Below are positions 1-8,537 of a stretch of 30,336 bases of DNA, piece after piece (position 1 is the stretch's first letter; each line of letters opens with the position of its first letter). The DNA lies in the IMG/VR virus record IMGVR_UViG_3300009537_000115, positions 1-30,336 of that record, one strand, 5' to 3'. The notes beneath the pieces are model-generated. The model was not told the DNA's origin and did not search any database. It saw only the letters and a program-made list of their open reading frames with translations. Made by a program: the position numbers and the translations under genes. Origin of the DNA: a virus.

Positions 1-98
1 ATAAGGGTGTGATGTTCAGCAATGAGATCGTCGTTGAGTGTAGCACGGAGATAGCGTCCCTTGGAAAGTTCGAGTTGGATAAAGGGTTTAATATCCAT
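1..98 (-). CDS. Partial hypothetical protein (5' end only)
   Basis: An open frame begins at ATG 98-96 and runs off the left edge. Its 32 visible residues start MDIKPFIQLELSKGRYLRA. The start lies one base after the stop of the upstream 592-aa gene (TAG-C-ATG), so the two are almost certainly translationally coupled in the virion operon. The visible part is short, polar and without motifs. I do not recognise it; its place after a fibre-like gene suggests another tail or virion accessory gene, which is inference. Confidence 0.6.
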   Translation of the reverse strand, partial: MDIKPFIQLELSKGRYLRATLNDDLIAEHHTL

Positions 99-99
99 G

Positions 100-1878
100 C
101 TAGGTAATGTCAAAGAAATTCGTTCCATCGTAGGAAATCCATTTCTTATGAGCTCCGGCACCAATCGTGGTGGCCGTATCTACGCCGGCTCCCAAATCAT
201 CTCCTGATGCAGGGAACACTTGAAGCGTTTGTGCCCCATTGTTGATGATCGTTACCCACAGACCCGCTATTGCACTAGGGAGTGTGACCGTATCATTCGC
301 ATTCGCACAGGTGGATACTTCGTTCACTTCAGATGTGAGCGGTTGTTGTCCTTGCGTTTGGGTGGTCGAGGCCGTAATACCTGCTGTCACACTATGTCTG
401 ACAAAGCTCGTCGCACTCAGCACAATATCTCCACTATCCACTTCGATGGCTCGATAATCAGCCGCATTCGTCACCGTATGTGCAACATGAATGCCTCGTG
501 TAATGCCACTCCCTCCTCCGCTCTGGTCAATCTCACCATCAATCAATAACGAACTAAACGCATTGGAACCACTCGTTTGTGTAAAGTCATTTTCGTCATG
601 GAACGACGAAATTTCAGAGATTACCGTTGCACCTTTATCACTGCCTCGTGCCCAGAAGTCTGCAACGCTATGGGCTCCGCCTCGAACCTGCGTGAGATTC
701 GTGCCCGTCAACAATGACCGACAGTACACGTCTGCCCATCGACGACTTGATGAGCCAAGGTTAGCACCAAGGGGTGTTTGTGGGGCGATGGTTCCAGACC
801 CAGATCCCCCGTCCGTACAGTACACCACGCCCGCTCCCCCGTAGAGCAGTCCCGCATCACCCGAAGCCCAGGTAAACTGGGCGGTATCAGGAGCCACATA
901 GTTCCCATTACTTGTCACCACCCCTGCATTGGTCACATTAAATTGACTCGTACTGCCAACCCCTGCCCACAGGAGATAGCTGGTCCCAGGACTGGCCGTA
1001 TCGGTTTGAACAATGCGTAGTCCATAGTCATCCCCGCTGGTCGCTTTATTGACGGTATATTCAATATTTAAAGCATACTCATCACCTGTAGGATCACTGA
1101 GTGTTCCCGAAATAGTCACGGGTACGACTAATGAACTCGCCGTAATATTTCCAGCAATTAAATCTCCGAGTCCGGTACTTCCATCAGTAATTTTTAAAGT
1201 ATTCACCGAGTCACGTTCCATCCCTAAATCTTTGGCCCCAGTTTCCACAGTACTGGCTGACCAGAGAATTTGTTTCGCACTGCCAAAGGTCAAACCTGTA
1301 CTACGGAGCCCCCACGAAAGCACCGAAGCTTGGAGTACATCGTTTTGCGCTTTCACATTTCCAAAGGTAGTAATGTCATCGACACGAATATCGGCATACT
1401 CCACATCATCCCCGCGCCGAAAGGCGACTTCCGTGCCATTCTCAAAATCAATCCGCACGCCATCGCTACTTTCAGGGCCTAAAATCAAGGCGCCGAATCC
1501 CAGCGCATCATCGGTGAGGATTTGAAACTCTCCGGTATCGGGGAAGGCGAGCTGAGAACCTGTTGAATTATGCTGAAGATAGACCACATCAAAGGCAATA
1601 TTCCCCAAAGTCCCATGCGAGGTCGAGGACAGACGCAAGTTGCCACTGGCGCTATCACTCCCCGCAATGCGAGGCACGCGAAGATAGTTGCTGGTATCGT
1701 TCCAAAACAGATTGGCGTTATCTTGCGCCAGATCGGAAGACGCATCCACGAACAGGACCGACCCCGCCGTGCCGCTCCCAATAGGATCTCCAACGCTCAC
1801 CCCACTACCTGCAAGCGCGAAGGTCTGATCAAACAAATGCGGTTTCCCTTCCAGAAGATTGAGCGTGAACGTGGCCAT
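100..1878 (-). CDS. Putative tail fibre / virion structural protein (592 aa)
   Basis: A long Ser/Thr/Gly/Asp-rich beta-type protein with no transmembrane segment. Residues ~45-70 carry the pattern SVLFVDASSDLAQDNANLFW, often seen in predicted phage fibre proteins. The last ~75 residues (VTLPSAIAGLWVTIINNGAQ, then TLQVFPASGDD) match a small C-terminal beta domain that recurs in uncultured phage structural proteins. Low-complexity beta composition and position at the end of the structural operon support a fibre or decoration role. The start ATG is preceded by AACCT at 6 nt and no SD sequence. It lies 10 bp after the 100-aa coiled-coil membrane gene. The receptor or partner cannot be read from the sequence. 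Confidence 0.65.
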   Translation of the reverse strand: MATFTLNLLEGKPHLFDQTFALAGSGVSVGDPIGSGTAGSVLFVDASSDLAQDNANLFWNDTSNYLRVPRIAGSDSASGNLRLSSTSHGTLGNIAFDVVYLQHNSTGSQLAFPDTGEFQILTDDALGFGALILGPESSDGVRIDFENGTEVAFRRGDDVEYADIRVDDITTFGNVKAQNDVLQASVLSWGLRSTGLTFGSAKQILWSASTVETGAKDLGMERDSVNTLKITDGSTGLGDLIAGNITASSLVVPVTISGTLSDPTGDEYALNIEYTVNKATSGDDYGLRIVQTDTASPGTSYLLWAGVGSTSQFNVTNAGVVTSNGNYVAPDTAQFTWASGDAGLLYGGAGVVYCTDGGSGSGTIAPQTPLGANLGSSSRRWADVYCRSLLTGTNLTQVRGGAHSVADFWARGSDKGATVISEISSFHDENDFTQTSGSNAFSSLLIDGEIDQSGGGSGITRGIHVAHTVTNAADYRAIEVDSGDIVLSATSFVRHSVTAGITASTTQTQGQQPLTSEVNEVSTCANANDTVTLPSAIAGLWVTIINNGAQTLQVFPASGDDLGAGVDTATTIGAGAHKKWISYDGTNFFDIT

Positions 1879-1887
1879 GCGTGGAGG

Positions 1888-2190
1888 TTACGACAAAAAA
1901 CTTAACGCATCAGGAATCGTCATCCGCACCCCGACGAGCCCGACGAGGGCTGTGACGAGGAAGAGGACGGTGTAAAACAATACCTTGCGCATGAGGTCGA
2001 GGGAGATCAGGCTCTTGGAAATGTTATCAGATAATGTCAGACGAAAGGCCCCTTGTGCCGCTTCGTGATTTCGGAATCGTTCTTCCATCCGTGTGAGCAG
2101 TTCCGTTTGCTTCTCTAAGACGGACGCAATGCGTTCCGTGGAGTGCTGCGTACTTTCGATGTATTTGAGTAAGGCGGTGTCTTCGGCCAT
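1888..2190 (-). CDS. Small coiled-coil protein with C-terminal membrane segment (100 aa)
   Basis: From ATG 2190 (MAEDTALLKYIES) the protein has a polar heptad-like helix over residues ~10-50 (ERIASVLEKQTELLTRMEER) and one strong hydrophobic segment at ~69-88 (VLFYTVLFLVTALVGLVGV). The frame extends upstream to 2262, but that stretch overlaps the divergent plus-strand gene and its promoter, so I prefer 2190. The topology of an N-terminal coiled coil and a C-terminal anchor occurs in phage lysis and membrane-associated accessory proteins. No specific family is recognised. The next gene downstream is a fibre-like protein. Confidence 0.6.
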   Translation of the reverse strand: MAEDTALLKYIESTQHSTERIASVLEKQTELLTRMEERFRNHEAAQGAFRLTLSDNISKSLISLDLMRKVLFYTVLFLVTALVGLVGVRMTIPDALSFLS

Positions 2191-2195
2191 AGGGC

Positions 2196-2224
2196 TTGAC
2201 TGTGATATATGATTATGATAGGCT
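2196..2224 (+). promoter_or_regulatory. Sigma70-type promoter for the membrane-protein island
   Basis: TTGACT (2196-2201), a 17-nt spacer and TAGGCT (2219-2224) point toward the plus-strand gene at 2254. The spacer carries ATGATTATG at the same place as ATGACTATG in the promoter at 27481 and ATGAAGATG in the one at 29685. The predicted transcript starts about 25 nt before the ATG. Confidence 0.55.
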
Positions 2225-2253
2225 AGGAACGCTTTAGCATTAACGTCCAATGT

Positions 2254-2511
2254 ATGAAGCAATTATCGATTCGGTCCGCCCAGGTGGGCTTTTACTTGGC
2301 CTGTGCCTTTGCCGCAACCTCGATTTATGATGTCTTCTGGAATGAAGACGGGGCAGCGTTCGTCACCATGGCGATGGCGAGCCTCTTTCTCGTACATCTC
2401 TACCATGAGGCGGAGGTAACCACCTGGCCGTTCTGGACGGTGGCCTTACTCCTCCTTGGTCTGGGCATTTTTGCAGGGTTTCTCTTCACAATCATGGGCG
2501 CACTGCAGTGA
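2254..2511 (+). CDS. Small multi-pass membrane protein (85 aa)
   Basis: The protein has three predicted hydrophobic segments, at residues ~9-25, ~34-50 and ~59-82, with short polar loops. This size and topology fit a class I holin, but equally a superinfection-exclusion or other membrane accessory protein. It is on the plus strand inside an otherwise minus-strand virion block, behind its own promoter at 2196. That promoter resembles those of the replication/accessory region, which argues mildly for expression with those genes and not with the virion genes. No SD sequence is visible; AACGT lies 7 nt upstream of the ATG. No homology-based name can be given. Confidence 0.6.
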   Translation: MKQLSIRSAQVGFYLACAFAATSIYDVFWNEDGAAFVTMAMASLFLVHLYHEAEVTTWPFWTVALLLLGLGIFAGFLFTIMGALQ

Positions 2512-2580
2512 AAGATGCCATCTTATTTTACCATGTATGCGACTCATTCTTCTCATGATTAGCCTGATTAATTATCGTTT

Positions 2581-2730
2581 ATGTCAAGTTTCAAGGGGGG
2601 AGTGGAGAGGGGGAGTACAGGTATCGGATGGCTCATCCTTGGAATAATCCTTGGGATAGGACTACTGATGAGCTTGCATCAGGCCGAGGGGCCAGATATG
2701 TACCGTGAGTTTCAGAATCAACATTGGTAA
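2581..2730 (+). CDS. Small single-pass membrane protein (49 aa)
   Basis: The frame from ATG 2581 encodes a short basic start (MSSFKGGVERGSTG), one hydrophobic segment at residues ~15-31 (IGWLILGIIL then GIGLLMS) and a polar tail ending NQHW. It follows the 85-aa membrane protein on the same strand. Its TAA stop abuts the TAA stop of the convergent 961-aa gene, giving TAATTA at 2728-2733. That tight packing supports a real gene. No SD sequence is visible, and a different frame from ATG 2537 is also open to 2647, so the exact gene is uncertain. Function is unknown. Confidence 0.45.
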   Translation: MSSFKGGVERGSTGIGWLILGIILGIGLLMSLHQAEGPDMYREFQNQHW

Positions 2731-5616
2731 TTAGAACTGGGCGCGAAGGCTTTGCATAATCTCTGGATTGGTGAGTCCCTCATCCCAAAGTTCTTTCAAG
2801 AATGCCTTTCGGCCAGACTCAGACAGTGGGCGAATCACGTCTGCGATATAGGCCACACGTTCCTGGCCTTGTAAGGATTCGATTTGTTCCTTCGCTTTCA
2901 TGCGTCGAGAGGCCTCTTTGAGTTTGGCATGGACCTCTGGGGCTTGTTCGTAGAGGTTCTTCAGCACGGCACTGCGTTCCTCTTCTCCCATCTTACGGAT
3001 ATTCAGAATAAAATCCTCAGGATTGTTTTTAATTTTATTCAGCTTTTTCTTATTCAAGACCCCTTGATATTTCTCAATCTCCTCTGGTTTAAACTCTCCA
3101 ATCTGGAGTGGACTGACCAAGTTTAAAAACCGAAGCGGGCGGCGGCTGGGTTCACCCGTCCCGGTGCGATAGGGTTCCACTTGGAAACTGAGCCCAGGAA
3201 TACCCTTCTTTAAGTTATCAACAATCGCTTCCAATGACAGTTCTCGTTTGCCTTTCCGATAAATCGGGTCAAGACCTTGAGTCACCCAGCGTTGAAGCGA
3301 GGAGAGCGGGACGACCTGAGAGGGAAAGCCTGTAATCACTTTCTGGATGGCCCCTTCTTCACCGCGGAGAGCATCGACAAAATCACCCACTCCTTGAACA
3401 TACGATTGGTCGGAAAAGAACTCAGCGATGCCAGACAGCACCTTGGTGGTTTTCTCAAGTTGCGTATCGGTAACTGATTCAGGATTATCCTCGATGTAAT
3501 ATTTCACAGCCGCGGCCATCGCCATCGGATACGCGAGAGGGCCCAGTTTAGAGAAACTAATCCATTTATCACCTACCCGCACTGAGTACGGCTGCATCCC
3601 CGCATCAAAAAAGGCTTGTCGCTGTGAGGGATCAGTCGGAGTGGCCCAGGTCAATCGGTCATTAAAGGCCAGGATCGACGCGCCACCAAAGACCGTAGTG
3701 CCTACTAAGGCACGAGACAACTGTTCAATCTTGCGTGTACTCCCAGGTAGGGTCGCAAACCCCACCGGAGAGAATTCAATCCCTTGTTTGAAAATATTCA
3801 TCGGGGTTTGCACAAACGGGACGAACCACTTCATAGGACCCTTTCGCATTTTATAAAGTCCGCTGGTCATATCATCAATATAGGATAAGAGCCTCCCCTG
3901 TCCGGTCGCATTCTGCGGATCAAGGGCTTTCCGAAACACAAACTCTTGCGCAATCTTCTCCGCTTCATCTGCAATCTCTGTGAGATTGGGTGTCTTCCCT
4001 TGCTTGAGTGCCCGAAGCATCAATGCTTCTTTTTCCCCTCCACGAATCAGCGTGCGAAAGAAGACATCCCCCGCTTCCAGCGCGCGAGGAATGCGTTGAA
4101 ACGGCTTGAGAAATCTATTCCCTGTGGGGATATGCGCCACATCGGGACGCGCTAAGATCGTGTTGCCTTTATAAGCTTTCAACGCCCCAGTCCATGCCTC
4201 ATCGAGTGAGTTATAGAGTCCTTTATAATATGCCGGCACTTCAGAGGCATAGTATTGCTGTTCCTTGCCACTCAACTTGGAATAGACCTTATCGACCCCT
4301 CCCGAATACAGTTTGGTGGCGGGCCGTAAAACCGTAGTCTGTAACACATTGGAGAAGGCATTCACAATATGGGTCTTCGGAGACGATAAGAGGTTGATAT
4401 AGCGGAACTCATCAATGAGTTCTCCATAGGACGGTTTTACAAATGTGCGATAAAACTTGGTCACCTGTTCCGCATCGGTAAAGTCTACCCCTTTAGCTGC
4501 TTTCAAAATCTCATCAGTCTGGTCATCGAGGCGTGTGGCCAGGTCTTCAATCATCTTCAGTTTAAACCCAGCCGCCCCAGGCTCTGCCGTCGTTTGGAGG
4601 GCTTGGAGTTGTCGCCCAAGAGCCGTTTTTTCTGCCCGCACATTCTTCAGTAAGGCGACAAAATCATCTGTGACTTCTCCGCCCTCCGCCATCTTCGCCA
4701 GCTCTTGACGAGTCTTGAGCAGCGTGGCTTCTCGTCTCAGCGTATCAGCACGGGTCGTGGTTTTCCGAAGAATATCTGAGGTCTTCGCCGCCTGTAAGAC
4801 TTCATCCTTCGTGAGCGGTTTGCCTCGTAAAGCTTCCAGTTCTGGCTTGATATCGTCGATGACTTGGGTCAATTTCTTTTCCGCTTTCGGGGTCAGCTTG
4901 AGCCCTTTGATCGAGATGTCTTTTGTTTCTTTCGGAGCTGTGGAGACAAACTTCCCGCTGGATTTTTCAATTGCCCCCTTCACCACCTTCCGCTTTCCTC
5001 CGCCATAGAGTCCCATGATAAAGAGCGCCCCTTGTTCGGCCGTGGTGGCACGACGCTCAGCTCGTTGAGCCGCATCGTCCAGCGCATCTTGCGTCAGGGG
5101 CTCGCCAGACTTCTGGAGTTTCTCAATCTCGCGTTGTCGTTCGTTCTGTAGTTTTTCAAAGGTTTTCGGTGTCACTTCAAAGGGCCCCAACTTCTGGCCT
5201 TTCGTGAGAAAATCAATGGCTGCTGGAAACGCTTGGCCTTTCGGGGTAAAGGAGGGGCGAGCGGGTGCCCCTTTCCGAAACCGATTAAAGGCTTCCCCAA
5301 TACGCTGAGGAATCGAAAGTTTTCTGGTGCGTTCCATTTCAGCTTGGGTGCGGATTTCGGCTTGTGAAGGTTGCAAGAGCGACGGAGGACTGGCTTGTGG
5401 GGTGACCAGGCGTTGTCCAGAAAACTGTGGGGGGACCGCCGCAGAAGGTATCGCCGCTTTAAACGCTAACGGGACAGGGGACGATGCAGAACGAGCACGG
5501 TTCAAGATGTCTCGAATCGAGGCCCGCGCCACCCCACCTGCCCCACGACGGGTACGTGCCACGGGTTGCGCCTTCTCTCGTGCACGCTTGACAATGTCTC
5601 CAATAGAAATAGGCAT
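2731..5616 (-). CDS. Large internal virion / ejection protein (961 aa)
   Basis: Start ATG 5616 (MPISIGDIVKRAREKAQ) lies 4 nt after the preceding stop. The first ~150 residues are basic and Pro/Ala-rich. Residues ~150-380 are charged and helical, probably coiled coil. The region ~390-800 resembles a conserved segment of large phage internal proteins: LINLLSSPKTHIVNAFSN-like and WFVPFVQTPMNIFKQGIEFSP motifs, a hydrophobic stretch around ALVGTTVFGGASILAF, then GDKWISFSKLGPLAYPMAM. These proteins are thought to be packed in the capsid and ejected to help DNA cross the envelope; this is known of the class and inferred here. No lysozyme motif is evident. It is followed by the convergent plus-strand island. 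Confidence 0.65.
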   Translation of the reverse strand: MPISIGDIVKRAREKAQPVARTRRGAGGVARASIRDILNRARSASSPVPLAFKAAIPSAAVPPQFSGQRLVTPQASPPSLLQPSQAEIRTQAEMERTRKLSIPQRIGEAFNRFRKGAPARPSFTPKGQAFPAAIDFLTKGQKLGPFEVTPKTFEKLQNERQREIEKLQKSGEPLTQDALDDAAQRAERRATTAEQGALFIMGLYGGGKRKVVKGAIEKSSGKFVSTAPKETKDISIKGLKLTPKAEKKLTQVIDDIKPELEALRGKPLTKDEVLQAAKTSDILRKTTTRADTLRREATLLKTRQELAKMAEGGEVTDDFVALLKNVRAEKTALGRQLQALQTTAEPGAAGFKLKMIEDLATRLDDQTDEILKAAKGVDFTDAEQVTKFYRTFVKPSYGELIDEFRYINLLSSPKTHIVNAFSNVLQTTVLRPATKLYSGGVDKVYSKLSGKEQQYYASEVPAYYKGLYNSLDEAWTGALKAYKGNTILARPDVAHIPTGNRFLKPFQRIPRALEAGDVFFRTLIRGGEKEALMLRALKQGKTPNLTEIADEAEKIAQEFVFRKALDPQNATGQGRLLSYIDDMTSGLYKMRKGPMKWFVPFVQTPMNIFKQGIEFSPVGFATLPGSTRKIEQLSRALVGTTVFGGASILAFNDRLTWATPTDPSQRQAFFDAGMQPYSVRVGDKWISFSKLGPLAYPMAMAAAVKYYIEDNPESVTDTQLEKTTKVLSGIAEFFSDQSYVQGVGDFVDALRGEEGAIQKVITGFPSQVVPLSSLQRWVTQGLDPIYRKGKRELSLEAIVDNLKKGIPGLSFQVEPYRTGTGEPSRRPLRFLNLVSPLQIGEFKPEEIEKYQGVLNKKKLNKIKNNPEDFILNIRKMGEEERSAVLKNLYEQAPEVHAKLKEASRRMKAKEQIESLQGQERVAYIADVIRPLSESGRKAFLKELWDEGLTNPEIMQSLRAQF

Positions 5617-5620
5617 AGAT

Positions 5621-6427
5621 TTACAAGTCCCATGGGTCTGATGGCTCTTCATCCGAGCCCCCGATTGATGATCCTGACCCGCTACTACTAAAAGTCCCAC
5701 CAAGAAGTTCAATCTCGCGTTTCAAATCCGCTTCACTCAAGTCTGGCGCCACCGCTTTCAAATAGTTCAAGAACGATTTCGATTCATTCAGGAGTTGCGT
5801 GCCAGAGAGTGACCCAAAGTCTGGTGGCTCTTCATAGGATTTAACTTGAATGCCAACTTGCTCAAGGCCTGCTCGTTGCAATTCTTCCTTACTCTTGGGG
5901 ACATACTGTCCCCCAGAGACTTGATCAGCAAAGGCCATCGCATGACGTTGTCCGGCATCCGTAAGGGTACTACTCGCCCGTGAGAGTGCGGTATCGAGAT
6001 CAAGACCTTCGTCGAAGACATACCGTGTCATCAGCTTGAACGCTTGTTCCGCCGCAGGACGACTCTGCTTTGAAAGACTGGTCAGATAGCGAGGATCAGG
6101 TGGCTGAAGTTCGGGTACAGAAGGCTGTGGTGACACCTTGAACTGCTCACGAATCTCGGGGCGCTGGACCGCTTGCTGAAGGATGCGAGGCGCGTCTTGA
6201 GGCACAGACTGGAGGGTCGGAAATCTGGCGGGTGGCACAAACGGGGTTCTGGCTTCGGCAGAGGCCCGTCCCTGACGCAAGAGATCCGCGAGAACGCCAG
6301 GATTGGCTGGGCCTGGTTTACCGAGCGAGACGCGGCGACCGGTGGCCCCAGGTGCAATCCCAAGTGACTCAAGTGGTCCACGTTTGGCTTCTTGAAAAAG
6401 TTGCTGAAGAAACGCAGGAATGGGCAT
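5621..6427 (-). CDS. Putative internal/structural virion protein (268 aa)
   Basis: The protein starts MPIPAFLQQLFQEAKRGPLE and has a Pro/Ala/Arg-rich N-terminal half (~20-110), a helical middle (~115-180) and a Ser/Gly/Asp-rich acidic tail (SSSGSGSSIGGSDEEPSDPW). It lies 3 bp after the poly-Gly protein and 4 bp before the 961-aa internal protein, so it is probably a partner in the same internal-core assembly. The MPIP and MPIS starts of this gene and the next are alike. No enzyme motif or membrane segment is visible. I do not recognise a named family. Confidence 0.55.
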   Translation of the reverse strand: MPIPAFLQQLFQEAKRGPLESLGIAPGATGRRVSLGKPGPANPGVLADLLRQGRASAEARTPFVPPARFPTLQSVPQDAPRILQQAVQRPEIREQFKVSPQPSVPELQPPDPRYLTSLSKQSRPAAEQAFKLMTRYVFDEGLDLDTALSRASSTLTDAGQRHAMAFADQVSGGQYVPKSKEELQRAGLEQVGIQVKSYEEPPDFGSLSGTQLLNESKSFLNYLKAVAPDLSEADLKREIELLGGTFSSSGSGSSIGGSDEEPSDPWDL

Positions 6428-6430
6428 AGA

Positions 6431-7723
6431 TTAGAAGTTAAAGTACGGCTTAATGTATTTATCAAAGAGTCCTCCGAAGAACGATCCCCCTGCGGTACTC
6501 TGCGCTTTCTTGCCGGTCGGGATCGGGTTCTTGCCCAGGCCCACCCATTGCGGTTGCGGCTGATAGGAAATTGATTGATTCAATTGTGGGAAGAGATCGG
6601 CGGCACTCACTGGTTGCTGGAATTCTCCACCGCTAAAGGCTTGCTGAGCCGATGATGGGCCGTAGAGACTAGAGTAATCATAGCCACCACCACCTCCGCC
6701 ACCTCCACCTCCACCTCCTCCACCACCACCGGTCGCTTGACCGTAGAGATAGGGGAACAGGAAGCCGGCGGATTCTTGCCCATAGGTCCCAGGGTCGCCT
6801 GGCATCAGCCCAAGCCTGGCCCAATCCATTGGGGACCCTTGGAAGCCCAGATTAAACTGACGCTGGCCTTCGCCAAACTGCGCATAGTCGAGCCCTAACG
6901 ATTGGGCGAATTGCTGCGCTTGCTGCGCTTGCGCGTCGCGTTCCAAATCGAACCCTTGCTGCTGGAAGTAGGATTGAATGTCTTGGCCTCGGAGGCCCTG
7001 CGCGAGGCCGGCGAGCTGGAATTGCTGCTGGGCATACTGGGCTTCAATATCCGTTTCCGCCCCGAGTCGTTGCGCATCCAAGTTCTGCAACGCATTCACT
7101 TTCTGTTGCTGCGTCAGGAACCGGTTGTCCATAATATTTCTGACCGAATCTTGATACCCAATCTCAAACTCTTGGAGCTTCCTGGCCCGTTCGGCGAGGA
7201 GGTCTTGTTCGGCCTGGGCAAAGCCCACCGCTTGTTTGGTTTGCGTTTCCGCCGAGGCGGAGGATTCCAGAATTCCGCTTCTCGCGAGTTGGGCTTTCAG
7301 CGCATCCGTGCGCTCATCATACGTCCCTCGCGCTTCACGGAGCGCGCGTTCGTAGGGACTGCCGATATTCTCTCTCGCGAGCGGGGCTTCCGCTTCGTAC
7401 TTCTGGAGTTGCCGGTCCAGCGCCCGTTGGAGGCCTTCGTAGTAGGTATCAATGTTGCCTTTCCCTGCGCCATACTGCGCTTGCAACGCTTGCTGACTCA
7501 AGTCACGGAAGTCATTCCCCACCTGGCCTTGGAGCGCCTGATAGTAACTATTAAAGTCGCCTGGCTTCGTCGTGCCATACGAGGACGAGTAGGAAGAGGA
7601 GGACGGTCCCTGGTAGGAGGATGGCCCCTGAGAGGAGGGGCTCCCTCCAGAGGGGAGGTCTTTCCAGATCCCTGCGACGGAATCGTAGTAGCCTGGTTTG
7701 AAGGTGGGATTTTGACTGGGCAT
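6431..7723 (-). CDS. Coiled-coil internal virion-like protein with poly-glycine tract (430 aa)
   Basis: Residues ~25-60 are Ser/Tyr/Gly-rich. Residues ~60-290 form a long Gln/Ala/Glu-rich helical region with repeated QAQ/QQ runs (for example AQAQQAQQFAQSLGLDYAQF), a typical coiled coil. An uninterrupted run of 16 glycines follows at nt 6683-6730, then a Tyr/Ser/Gln-rich segment and a C-terminus ending in aromatic residues (YIKPYFNF). Gln/Ala-rich helical proteins upstream of a large ejection protein are typical internal-core proteins of podoviruses, so I infer that role. AACC lies 9-10 nt before the ATG in place of an SD sequence. Confidence 0.55.
   Translation of the reverse strand: MPSQNPTFKPGYYDSVAGIWKDLPSGGSPSSQGPSSYQGPSSSSYSSSYGTTKPGDFNSYYQALQGQVGNDFRDLSQQALQAQYGAGKGNIDTYYEGLQRALDRQLQKYEAEAPLARENIGSPYERALREARGTYDERTDALKAQLARSGILESSASAETQTKQAVGFAQAEQDLLAERARKLQEFEIGYQDSVRNIMDNRFLTQQQKVNALQNLDAQRLGAETDIEAQYAQQQFQLAGLAQGLRGQDIQSYFQQQGFDLERDAQAQQAQQFAQSLGLDYAQFGEGQRQFNLGFQGSPMDWARLGLMPGDPGTYGQESAGFLFPYLYGQATGGGGGGGGGGGGGGGGYDYSSLYGPSSAQQAFSGGEFQQPVSAADLFPQLNQSISYQPQPQWVGLGKNPIPTGKKAQSTAGGSFFGGLFDKYIKPYFNF
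6683..6730 (-). repeat. Poly-Gly codon tract (16 x GGN)
   Basis: Sixteen consecutive glycine codons mixing GGT, GGA and GGC make a low-complexity trinucleotide tract within the 430-aa protein. It is likely a flexible linker and may vary in length between relatives. The mixed codons argue against a simple slippage artefact. Confidence 0.9.
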
Positions 7724-7748
7724 AGAAAAAAATGGTTACGTCAGGATT

Positions 7749-8537
7749 TCAGCCCCAACAGATATATTGAAAATTGACTGCATGATTAATGGTTCCCCAA
7801 TTGATCGTAAAGCCGTCCGCATCGAGACTCGTGAGTGTGGCCAAAATCCCATCGGTGCCATCTTCTTCCTGAATCAAGACCAGATAGGTCCCGTCATTCT
7901 CTCCGGCGACCAAATGATGTTCTGATCCCGTGTCACGGCCCACCGCTTCGATGGCCTGTTCGGTCGTGGTCGAGGTCGCCCCGCCGACCGAGATCCCATA
8001 ACAGCCTGGCGCGGTGGAGGAATTGGCAATGGCAATGACTTTAATGAGCGACGGCGTAAACCCGACTCCCGTGATGGCCTGGTCACCGGTCGAGGTGGCG
8101 GCTCGTGTACTGTTCCCGACAAAGATCTCGTGCTGATGATCGGACCGAGCCGCCACCGTATCGTCGCCCTGGTTCGAGGCTGCATTCCCTGCGCTCGCCC
8201 CTGCCGTCACCAGGTTCGGTTTGGTCGCAAACTGGGTATCGGTATAACTTTCCAGATTCGCTTTCAAATCCTCCAGCAGCGTGGCCGTCATCTCTTGAGA
8301 CACGGTCACCCCATCCGCATGACTCACCGCCGTGGTCCCGCCTTGGGCTCTGGTCACGGTCAAGTCATTACTACTAATGCCGGAGACATACACAATCTCC
8401 ACACTATTGAGTGTGAGATAGGTATTGACGGTTAAGCCCGTCGCGTCCGTTACCGAGATGGTGGTTGCCCCAGCACCGATCCCCCCGTCCAGCGTGGTCG
8501 AGAAGAGGGTCGTGGGTTGTCCAAACGTATTAGCCAT
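7749..8537 (-). CDS. Fibre / receptor-binding-like protein, paralogue 3 (262 aa)
   Basis: Third of three tandem paralogues. N-terminal residues ~1-90 hold the shared module (MANTFGQPTTLFSTTLDGGI, later NSVEIVYVSGIS and TVTRAQGGTTAVSHADGVTV). A helical linker follows (TLLEDLKANLESYTDTQFATKP), then a variable 'SRSDHQHEIFVG' hinge, and a C-terminal beta domain with GVGFTPSLIKVIAIA and SLDADGFTINWGTINHAVNF, ending in YICWG. The layout is that of short fibre-like or adhesin proteins with a conserved attachment end. It overlaps the upstream paralogue by 8 nt. A receptor-binding role is inferred from architecture and position after the tail plug. Confidence 0.65.
   Translation of the reverse strand: MANTFGQPTTLFSTTLDGGIGAGATTISVTDATGLTVNTYLTLNSVEIVYVSGISSNDLTVTRAQGGTTAVSHADGVTVSQEMTATLLEDLKANLESYTDTQFATKPNLVTAGASAGNAASNQGDDTVAARSDHQHEIFVGNSTRAATSTGDQAITGVGFTPSLIKVIAIANSSTAPGCYGISVGGATSTTTEQAIEAVGRDTGSEHHLVAGENDGTYLVLIQEEDGTDGILATLTSLDADGFTINWGTINHAVNFQYICWG

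Noticed and set aside
2537-2647. Small frame MRLILLMISLINYRLCQ... as a spanin-like lipoprotein nested with the 49-aa gene
   Set aside because: No proper lipobox precedes the cysteine, the tail is random-looking, and the 49-aa frame has the clean membrane segment and fitting stop.
6902-7777. A 291-codon plus-strand frame opposite the poly-Gly protein
   Set aside because: Its Leu/Arg-rich translation is the usual shadow of a Gln/Ala-rich coiled coil on the other strand, and the minus frame fits the operon.
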